The translations under genes were made by a program, and so were the position numbers. Shown one piece after another: positions 9,218 through 19,300 of a stretch of DNA of 25,813 nt (its first letter is position 1; every line of letters begins with the position of its first letter). The notes under the pieces are model-generated. The model searched no databases. It had not been told where the DNA came from and saw only the letters and a program-made list of their open reading frames with translations. Source of the stretch: Priapulus caudatus (lineage: Eukaryota; Priapulida; Priapulimorpha; Priapulimorphida; Priapulidae). The stretch spans positions 112,973-138,785 of the forward strand of contig NW_014577471.1 of assembly GCF_000485595.1 (NCBI RefSeq), written 5' to 3'.

Positions 9218-10800
9218 CCGAGCTCAGTGGTACTTGATCAGTCGTAGTGTGCACTTCATGAACTCTCAGGGGCTATCAAACCTTATTGATATTGCTTGCA
9301 GTCTGGCCAAGAAAAGTAATACTCGTGCTGATATAGCGAGATGTCCCTGGCAACTAAGACTAAGAGGCAGCATCTTAAAAACCTACAGGACATATAAAAC
9401 TCTACTCAATATAATGCCGAGACTAGATATCACAAACACTTTACACGTCGGTTTGTTGGAATGATAGCATGGCAGATAAGGAGCCGCTATTGTAGGTGCA
9501 GGTTTAGGAAGACCGGTAGTTGTACCATGTTGGTAATCAGTTGTTAATCATATCAATATCATAAAAGCAGAATACCTGGCTTCAATTGTCGTTGAAATAC
9601 TGAAATTATCCGCAGAGAGACTGGATGGAATGTTTCTCACAGTTTTACTACAACCTTAAGTTTTAGGCAAACCCACTGCTGATGCTAGCAGCCAACAGCT
9701 GCGAGTCATTCGTCACCTATAGTGTCTGCATCCACCTGTCACTCACACGTGTTGCCATGATGTACATATATACGACAAAATGACAAATGTCAGTTTGAGA
9801 AAATTGTTAAAAATGATTAAATTAGTGATGATACTGATTGTGATGGTGACACCCCTGGTGCTACTGAACTTACACACGTGCACCCATCTGCTGACACCTT
9901 TACATCTTCTTCTCCAAAAGCATGTGCAGGAGATTAAAGTGCTAACTCATTTGCACAGAGTTAGTTAGCACTCCAACTCCCATTGTTAACATTGTTACCA
10001 TGGTTACCAACCTTTACACAGAACATCATTAATACATCACAATTTAATTTTTGTTTCACGTGACGCTCGTCCTATCGTTCAACGCTAAAACACAATGCAG
10101 GGTCACAAAACACCCTGCTGCACCTTACTCCACCTCGTTCCCGCTAGAAAGTCCAGCAGAGATGACATGGACAGTCTCTAATAAAGCCAGCTCCACTCAT
10201 GTAGACGACTGCTCTATGTACTACCGCGCAAGCATGGGCACGTTTATACGATATATAAGGAATGAACTCAAGTTTGCTTGTTTTTATTCACTCCTGAACA
10301 TATCTACATCTTATAAGGGCATAACTATACCTATTATAGACATGGTCATGGCGAAAGCTATACTGCATGACTATAGCGAGCTGAAACTTCCCAGTGTCAA
10401 AAAATAAATCGACTCAATGTTATGTGCCAAGTCAATTTAGAGACGCAATTCGACTTGTGTGTTCTGAGTACCTGTAACTGCATGTTCGCTATATTGTTAA
10501 TAAGCCAAACCGTCTCAGATTTACTTGTGTAAACGGGGTATGTGTGCGTGGCACTGACTGCGCGTGTACAATTACTCCCAGGATCCATGTATAGCATACA
10601 ATAGCATATGTATAGCACGACGACACAATCACGCTTACTATCATGATTTTCAATAAATACCAATACAATAATACTGTAAGGTAGTCAAGCACACTACTAA
10701 AAGGTCGACAATAGTAGATGAACTCGATTTGAAGACTCTAAACACTTCCAGGTGCTGGACACTGCATTGGGAAAGGCAAGAGTAATGTCTGGACTAATTA
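9217..10800. other. Intergenic stretch without recognised genes
   Basis: Open frames at 9060-9464, 9780-9968 and 10051-10407 (+) and 10397-10692 (-) have no recognisable domain or splice context. I see no RNA gene. Confidence 0.45.
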
Positions 10801-10870
10801 CATGAACATATCTATACATTGTATCCATACATGTCCACACACGCATACATTGTATATAGATATGTTCATG
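10801..10870. repeat. 70-nt hairpin (CATGAACATATCTATA arms)
   Basis: The 16-nt arm CATGAACATATCTATA at 10801-10816 is the exact reverse complement of 10855-10870. The interior also contains partly complementary TACATTGTAT and ATACAATGT-like sequence. A degenerate relative of the arm recurs at about 10961-11010. This may be a small fold-back repeat or an expressed hairpin. Confidence 0.7.
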
Positions 10871-11112
10871 CTGATAATAATAATAATAATTACAATACGT
10901 AATAATACAACTTGGAATGCGCTCCTGAGGTGGAAATGTGCAGATATATGACATGTACCATGAACATATATATCTATAATGAAATATTATATATAGAACA
11001 TTCATACGCGGTCGTTACGTACGAATGTTTCGAGAGTTTGGTTCCTTACTCGAGTACTCAACTCCATTATTGCTAACTAGCTAAAAAAAACTCAATGTCT
11101 CTCTAGGTGTGC

Positions 11113-11161
<49 letters not shown>

Positions 11162-12242
11162 CATTATGTTTAGGTTAGCCTAGTTTAGTGACTTTAGGGT
11201 ATATCTGTCAATATTTACGTACACACATATTCACACGTAGAAACACACGTATGTATATATATATAAAGCCATCACATGATAGGTGGTGGTATACATTAAC
11301 TCACACGAAGTTGCCAATATCAGCATAAAATAAAACATAGATACAGAATTTTCACATGTAGGATGCTATATAAAATAAATTGAATAACTCCTATTCTATA
11401 AAATATATAGTCCCCGTCACCCGGAATTAAACACACTGACCTGACGTGTCACATTACACAATAAGGTCAAAGGTCAAATGTTAGAATCACACAATTGCTG
11501 CCCGATTCTGTAAACGCCAATCGACTAACTGGTCAGCAAACACATGATACATCTCCACCAATCACGGTACGCGTTCTACGGTCCTAATTACGAGTAAATG
11601 CAAATTCCGCTCATTACGAATTGTACTGCATCGTGAATCTATTTACACGGAATGTTACGCGATGAAGTAACAATAATTATCACGATAACACGGTCAATGC
11701 TGTGTAACAAGTATATAAGACCCACTACATCACAAAATGATTATTAAGTACCAACACCTGCGGGAAAACGTCTAGAAAAATAACACAGTCATGCTCATCT
11801 ACGACTGTAGAAATATGAGTAATACACTCAGAGTATGGCTCTCATTAAACTTCAACGATTATACGAACACTAAAACCTGAATTATTGAGATTCTGTTATC
11901 ACTGATATCACTAGAAGTATTGTACCATCGCCATTAAAATGCAAGGAATGTTATTGCTGTTGAAAAAATAAATGTTTTCAAATAAATAAATATATGAAAA
12001 ATCGTGACCATCTATAAAAAGGGGAAATACTGATCTAAAAACCTGTTACGACCAAATGAAAAAATAAAATAAAAATAAATTCAAAGAAATAAAAATATAG
12101 AAATATAGACAAAAACTATATGAATCTGTTCAAGTAATCAGGTACGCAGCTGCTGCTCATTGAATATCAAATTTAACGATGTCCTTTTTCTGATACTTTA
12201 AAATTGACGGTACAAAATGAAACAACAGTTACCATTCAGTAC
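10871..12242. other. AT-rich intergenic stretch
   Basis: Contains an (AAT)n microsatellite (below) and A-rich sequence near 11940-12120, including AAATAAAA runs. No gene was seen. Confidence 0.5.
11113..11160. repeat. (AAT)16 microsatellite
   Basis: An uninterrupted trinucleotide AAT tract of about 48 bp. A shorter AAT tract lies at 10876-10890. Confidence 0.95.
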
Positions 12243-12245
12243 ATT

Positions 12246-12304
12246 GAGTGAAACAATCACTCAGCTGAACAATCACAACATCAGTGAAACAATCACTGAG
12301 CTGT
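12246..12304. repeat. Tandem pair of mini-hairpins with compensatory stem change
   Basis: Two copies, 36 bp apart, of a 6-bp stem with loop AACAA: GAGTGA/TCACTC at 12246-12262 and CAGTGA/TCACTG at 12282-12298. Each is followed by AGCTG. The closing pair is G-C in one copy and C-G in the other, so pairing is kept despite the base change. Confidence 0.65.
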
Positions 12305-12345
12305 TCTGCCAATAATAGCATTGAGGAAGTATGAATATAACGCAG

Positions 12346-12631
12346 TGGCTACGCGTCCGGTCATCCATTACAAAACTCAGCACAAATTCCCAAATCCACG
12401 TCACGATTAGGCCACGCCCCCTTTCAAATAGTTGATTTCACTGGATTTACTATTGCTTCAAAAATTACAAAAACACATTTTTTTGATAAAATACCTAATG
12501 GTAAGTGATATTATAGTAAAACTTATTGTTTATAGTTTTTTACTGGAAAAATATAGTTGGGTTCACATAAGAAATATATGACCAGACGCATAGCCTGGGA
12601 GCTGGGCGTCCGGTAACCGGACGCGTAGCCA
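12346..12631. mobile_element. Candidate MITE with TGGCTACGCGTCCGGT termini
   Basis: The 16-mer TGGCTACGCGTCCGGT at 12346-12361 is repeated in perfect inversion at 12616-12631, enclosing 286 bp without coding potential. A second internal perfect palindrome GCGTCCGGT-A-ACCGGACGC lies at 12606-12624. Similar 13-mers ATATAAYGCAGTG lie outside both ends (about 12335 and 12641), but they do not abut the termini symmetrically, so the true boundary is unresolved. Confidence 0.6.
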
Positions 12632-13056
12632 TGGCCTAAATATAATGCAGTGAGAACACAAGAGATGTTCGCGGTAACGTACAGTGATTCTTACTTGTTA
12701 CCCTGCTTAGCTTGAAGCCCTGTCCTCACCATACTTCACTAACCACTGAAAGCCCACTACCAGCAGCGACTACATGGCAAGCAATAGACAAGAGTGATTT
12801 CCCATCACTCCCATCACTCAGCCACATGGCCGTGGCTCGTATTAAAAAATGATTTACAAAAATATGATGATTGACCTCGAAAACACACGAAAACACATGA
12901 AAACACACGAAAACATGACGAGACGAGGTACGGTTTAAACTTTAAAGCATCCTGTACGTTTTATCCAGCTTCCGACGATCTGCGGAGAAAGAGTGGCTGC
13001 TTCTGACGCTACACCCAGGCAGAATGGCGGTCTCCATGGCAACAACGACGACAGCA
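12632..13056. other. Crumbs 3' UTR side
   Basis: This lies immediately downstream (minus sense) of the Crumbs stop codon and should hold its 3' UTR. An ACACGAAAACACATGAAA-type minirepeat is present at about 12880-12915. I could not identify a confident poly(A) signal on the minus strand. Confidence 0.4.
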
Positions 13057-13301
13057 TCACACGAGTCGCTCCTCGTTGCTCTGAGGCACCGTTGTCATGG
13101 GGATGGGCACTCCGTGAGACTCCTCGGCGACGGATGGCCGGTACTTACCTTTCATCTTGCGACTACGACGCACGTACCAGACGCTCCAGATAACGACGGC
13201 GGCCAGACACAGCAAGATGACGAGGAACGGCAGTAGGATGGCGAGGGCGCGGGCTGACAGTGGCGCCGCCTCACCGCCGATGGAAGTGTCGCACAACGTG
13301 C
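13057..13301 (-). CDS. crb: Crumbs last exon: TM helix and PDZ/FERM-binding tail
   Basis: Joins the EGF exon to read EEYTGGTLCDTSIGG, then a hydrophobic helix (ALAILLPFLVILLCLAAVVI). The tail RRSRKMKGKYRPSVAEE... ends SNEERLV and stop TGA (13059-13057). The tail is 37 residues, the length typical of Crumbs. GKYRPS corresponds to the FERM-binding GTYxPS motif and ERLV to the PDZ-binding ERLI that binds PALS1/Stardust and Par6. The final Val instead of Ile is still a class II-type hydrophobic C-terminus. Confidence 0.95.
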
Positions 13302-16300
13302 CTGCATTCAAAGATTAGAAAAACGTTTAGTAAACATCGTCACGTCTGGCACGTTACAATACAAGTTTCTGATACGTTTACGATATAAACAGTTACGACA
13401 GATTACGTTAAGTATTACGATAAGATTACGTTTACAATTAACATGCACGTTTACAGCCAATCAGTGTTGTGACATGTCTTTCTAAAAACAATGCTCAGCA
13501 TGCTAAGTTGATATTTAACTGCGCAGATATCAAACAATGCACAAAATGCTCAAGCTTGTGCAATCTAATGTCTAATATAATCTAATAATCTAATACATCT
13601 CATAAGTCCTATGGCTAATATATATTATCTAATATGTTTAATATTATCTAATATGTCTAAAATCTCATAACATTTGTACAACACTTCATGACATTTAAAA
13701 CAAGCGACGGTCTCGCCTATAAGCCATATCGGAAAGTCCCCGCTGCCATATTGAGATCAGATAAGAGGGGTGATAAGTTGCCAATATATAACATAGTTAG
13801 GATAGTACTAGTCTAGGTTTTTAATCTATAATTCTCTTCACTAACATTCTATTTCAATTCTCCGGTGCGTTTCTGTTTACAGAAGAAACATTTACAAATA
13901 TCAGGGCTCGAATTAAGCGACGAGAAGGGCAAGGCAATTTTTTTAGGGCATGTGAGAAATCGCCTTGAATTTTCTCTAGAATAGAAAGGCACCAAGGCAA
14001 CTCTCAAAGTTTGAGAAGGGCACCAAGGCACTTTTGTAAAATAAAGGGAAACTCATAACAAATTAGTACATCAACATCGTCTTGCTTTTAATGTACAAAA
14101 CAATATGCCCCCATGTAAGCTTACACCGTAACACTGACCCCTGTACCCACCTCTGCTAATGGAAGTACAGTAACAAGAAATTTTACATGCCCGCTATCAG
14201 GAGCAAATAATTATCCGATGCTGTTATTATTCCCTCGAGCTCCTGCGACTATCGGTTTTTAGCTCATCATTGCAACTACAGCACGCACGCGCACGTGTTA
14301 TGTTGATTCGACTAAAAACAAAACTAGGGCAGTAGATTAAAGGGCACCGACGNNNNNNNNNNNNNNNNNNNNNNNNNNNNNNNNNNNNNNNNNNNNNNNN
14401 NNNNNNNNNNNNNNNNNNNNNNNNNNNNNNNNNNNNNNNNNNNNNNNNNNNNNNNNNNNNNNNNNNNNNNNNNNNNNNNNNNNNNNNNNNNNNNNNNNNN
14501 NNNNNNNNNNNNNNNNNNNNNNNNNNNNNNNNNNNNNNNNNNNNNNNNNNNNNNNNNNNNNNNATAAGTGATATCGGAAAGTCCCCGCTGCCATATTAAG
14601 ATCAGATAAGAAGAGTGATAAGTTGCCTTTATATAACATAGTTAGGAGAGTACTAGTCTAGGTTTTTGATCTATAATTCTCTTCACTAACATCATACTTC
14701 AATTCACATGTGCGTTTCTGTTTACAGAAACATTTACAAATATTATTGTGGTCATTTAGGATATTTTTGCAATGTATGTGTTAATACAAAAACTAAAAAC
14801 GCACAAGTGTTTACATTAATCATGTACTTTCCTAAGCGCGCCTCGGCCATTTTATACCCCCTTTTTCTACGACCTAAATAACACAGCTGGACTTTCCGAT
14901 ATCACTTATTTACGGCGTTTCCGACAACAGCCGCCAACAAACTCACTCACCCGTGTATTCCTCCGAGCAGACACACGAGTAGTTGCCGGGATGGTTGACG
15001 CACGTCGCCGCGCCGTGACACGCATGCAGCGCCCCCTGGCACTCGTCCACATCGTCGCTGCACCAGCGCCCGGCGTAACCCGTCCCTGTGCAGTTACACG
15101 CGATCTCCTTCGTCGCCGCGGCAACAGCGCAGCCGCCGCCGTTGCGGCACGGACTGGCGACGAACGGCGGACAGACGCACGTGTAGGACCCCGGCGCGTT
15201 TACGCACGCGGCCCGCGGACCGCACGGCTCCGCCTCCTCCATGCACTCGTCCACATCCCGCTCACAGAGCGCGCCGGCGTAGCCCGTGCCGGCGCAGTCG
15301 CACGCGTACGACCCCGGCGCGTTGACGCACACGCCGCGCACGCACGCCGCGCCGTCGCTGCACTCGTCCACATCCCGCTCACAGAGCGCGCCGGCGTAGC
15401 CCGTGCCGGCGCAGTCGCAGTTGTACGAGCGAGAGTGGGTCTTGCAGCCGGGGGCGCGCACGCAGCGTGCGAGCTGGCACGTCTCATCGTGCCAGCCGCA
15501 CCGCGCGACCACGTGGTGGCAGCTGCACAGGCCGACGTACGAGCACGTTCCGTTGTTCGCGCACGGCGCGCTGTAACACGCGTCCATCACCTCGTCGCAG
15601 AGGGCGCCGCCGAAGCCCGGCTCGCACGCGCAGGTGTAGGTGGCGACACCGTCCACGCAGCGGCCGTTTGCGCAGCGGTGGTCTGCGCAGTCGTCGATGT
15701 TCGTCCCACAGAGGGCGCCAGTGAAACCCACCGCGCAACGACATGCGTAGCCGCCTTGTTCGCCGCCATCGCCCGTCTCGCACGTTCCGTTGTTTACGCA
15801 GGGCGACGAAGAGCATCCCCTGATGTCCATCTCGCAGTTGACGCCAGAGAATCCCGCCACGCACTCGCAGCTGTATGCGGCAACGAGGTCCAAGCATGTT
15901 CCGTTGTTTTTGCACGGCGCCCCCGCACACTCATCTGTCTCCTCCGCACAGGTGGCGCCGCTGTAGCCTTCGGCGCACGCGCACGAGTACCCCGGGAAGA
16001 AGTCGCCTGCCGTCGCGCTGTCGATGCACGTTCCGTTGTTTAGGCATGGCGAAGATTCACACTCAGCAATGTCGGTCTCACAGAAGGTGCCCTCCCAGCC
16101 CGGCGTGCACTCGCAGGCGAACGCCGCGGCGGCGCCACCGTCCGACCAGCACGAGCCGCCATTTAAACACGGCGATGACTCGCAGCGGTCGACCGCCTCC
16201 TCGCACAGCGCCCCCTGGTGGTGGTCGGCACACACGCACGTGAACCCGCGCTCGTCATCCGCGACACACGTTCCGTTGTTTTGGCAGGGGGCGCTGGCGC

Positions 16301-19300
16301 AGCGGTCGACCCTCTCACAGAGTGCGCCGGTGTATCCGGCGGCGCACTCGCAGCTGTAGTTGCGGGCGTCAGGCCGGCAGGTGGCGCCGTTGCTGCACGA
16401 CGCGTTCAGGCACCAATCGTAGTCCTCGCAGCGGGCGCCGCCGAACCCGGAAACACAACGACAAGTGAACGTCGCTTCCGCGTCGCTGCACTCTCCCTCG
16501 TTCAGACACGGGTCGGACGAACATGCCGAGTATCTCTCACACGATTGGCCGACGTACTCCCGCGGACACACGCACGAGTACCCGCCCACGTCGTCCACGC
16601 ACGTTCCGTTGTTTCTACAGGGGGCGCTGGCGCAGTCGTCGACGTCGTCCCCGCACGTTTTTCCGGCGAATCCCGGCCGACAGAAACAGTCGAAGTCGCC
16701 CGGGAACACGGACACGCACGCGATCGTGCTGTCCGGCCAGCAGGGGGCGCTGTCGCATGCGGCGGCGACGTCGTCGCACCGGGGGCCGGTAAACCCCTCG
16801 GGGCACGCGCACGTGTAGCCGCGATGCGAGTCCACGCAGGTGGCGCCGGTGGCACAGGCGTGGTCGGCGCAGTCGTCGACGCTGACGTAGCATCCGTCGC
16901 CCTGCCAGCCGGGCCGGCAGTCGCAGGCGTGGGCGTTCCACACGTCACGACACGCGGCGTTCGCGGGACATGGGTTAGACGCGCACGCCGGTCGCCCGGT
17001 GCATCCGTCACCGGCTCCTACAAATACAGTGAGAGTATAGCGAGGTCAGAGTAAGGTCAACCACGCCCGGTGCATCCGTCACCGGCTCCTACAAATACAG
17101 TGAGAGTATAGCGAGGTTAGAGTAAGGTCAACCACGCCCGGTGCATCCGTCACCGGCTCCTACAAACACAGTGAGAGTATAGCGAGGTCAGAGTAAGGTC
17201 AACCACGCCCGGTGCATCCGTCACCGGCTCCTACAAATACAGTGAGAGTATAGCGAGGTCAGAGAAAGGTCAACCACGCCATGCAGGTGAGTGATGTAAT
17301 TATATTTAGTTCCAACATATTATTATTCCTTGGACATGTGTGAAGAAGAGGCCTGGATTCTTTTCCTTCAGTTCCAACCTATATACCTATTATATTACGA
17401 GTTCCTATGCACGCACTCACGCACACACGCACTCACGCACTCACGCACGCACGCACTCACGCACGCACTAACACACGCACTAACGCACGCACGCACTCAC
17501 GCACGCACGCACGCACTAACGCACGCACACACGCACTCACGCACTCACGCACCCACGCACGCACGCGAGACAACACCACCAGAGCGAACATTGAGAAATA
17601 TTGAAAACCACGTCTGAGTCAAACTAACTAAAATTACCTACTTATAATTAATTAATGCTACCTTAATTACCTAACTAAAATTACCCATGTATTTAGAACA
17701 ATTTACCAATATATTTAATCGCTGAGAAGCTCAAAGAAACATAGACCACAGCTCACCCGATACTGCGTTGCTCATGTCAATCTGGATTCCGTCACCAGGT
17801 AGCGCTGCTCCCAGTAAGAGCATCCTGCCATCGAGCGTGACGTTACGAATGCAGCCGTGCATAAATCCACTGTAGTGACCTGTGATGTAGAGGTCATCAA
17901 GTTATACATGAACAAAGTCATGAATAATAAACGCTTGACAAAAAAATATACTTTTGTGCGAATAATAAACGCTATCCTTGAACAACGCTCGAAACTTTCT
18001 AAATTAGTTAACTGCTTGTGCCTTTGTTCAAATTAAAATTTTTCCGTAATAACGTCAATCACAAATAACACATAAAAAATTATGTAAATAAAAATATTTT
18101 TACAAATTCATACATATATAAATCTGTCCAATCATGTCATAAGCTTTCCACGCATGATTACTGCAGATCTTCCATAAATGAGTCAGGGCATATTTTCTTC
18201 ACACATTTGCAATTGCGTAATTGTGCATTTTATCTAGCTTACTAAACTCATTAGCTTAAATACAGCACGACCACAACAGCCAATATCGCCTTCATGTAAT
18301 GTGTGTCAAATAGCTATGTTAGTGTCTGTCATAAAACACGATAAATGTTAGCAAACAAACATTTTCCAAAACATTTCTGCATATTTTTACATCATTGCTC
18401 CACAATGCACTATTTAGCCTGTGATGCACTATTAACCCAGATCTTCGCTAACGACGCTAATCGAGTTACGTCGTCGTTGCCATGGTGACGATACCTAGCG
18501 CGAGAGGATCTGCTCCTACGTGTAGCTTGACGATGGGTCCGCGGGCACCGATGTACACACGCAGGGCGTGTCCGAAGCTCGCTGTGTGGTTGCCGTCGAC
18601 AACGATGGTGACGCCTGTGTCGGAGAATGTCCATGCGAGCGTGTGCCACGCACCATCGCTGACAAGGGAGGGAAGCAAGTCCAAGCTACTCTGAACTGTA
18701 ATGAAAACACGATTGCGATGTTATTATAACATGCGCCAGCGATCGTTTTTAATATTATAACGAAACAAAAACAAAAAAACAAACATGCACCAGCGATGCA
18801 CGTGTAACATGCGAGACTGTATCACGCTGTAATTTCATGTAATGTAATGGAATGGAGTCGACTGGAACGGAATGGTGTGAAATGGAACGGAATTGTAGTG
18901 TAATGTAAAGTAATATATTGTAATGTAATTTATTCCCTTGCGCCGTCGATGAAGCAGGAATTCCACGCTGCTACACACATTATCACAATTACTACTTATA
19001 CAGTCGCCAGTGACAGCCTTACGTACATGTCATGTATGTAGAACTGTAGATAAACACGCTCTGCTTAGAGACTGTTGCTATATCAGTCAAACTAGGCCAG
19101 TTTATGTGTTAGTCACGCGAACATGCAGAATTATTGACATCACGACATTTCATAACTGTCTATTAGAATCTCAGCATTGATTGGCTCCAGCTGCCTATCA
19201 ATCATGCCAGGTGAATAGGTCAATCGACTTGTACACTGTACAACATAAAATAGGTTAGCGAAAGACAATAGTATATGTCCCTGTAGTAATTACATACGAC

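Noticed and set aside
16943-16998. Start of the EGF gene within the large exon
   Set aside because: The frame continues upstream to a good acceptor and joins LamG exons in phase, so there is no initiation here.
14991-17054. Long plus-strand open frames opposite the Crumbs EGF exon (350, 278 codons)
   Set aside because: They are antisense shadows of a GC-rich cysteine-repeat exon, rich in Ala/Arg/Val with no domain; the minus-strand EGF reading is decisive.
17406-17566. CRISPR-like or centromeric array
   Set aside because: The unit is a 4-8 bp simple repeat without spacers, in a eukaryotic intron.
17330-17617. Thr-His-Arg-rich open frames
   Set aside because: Encoded entirely by the ACGC/ACTC minisatellite.
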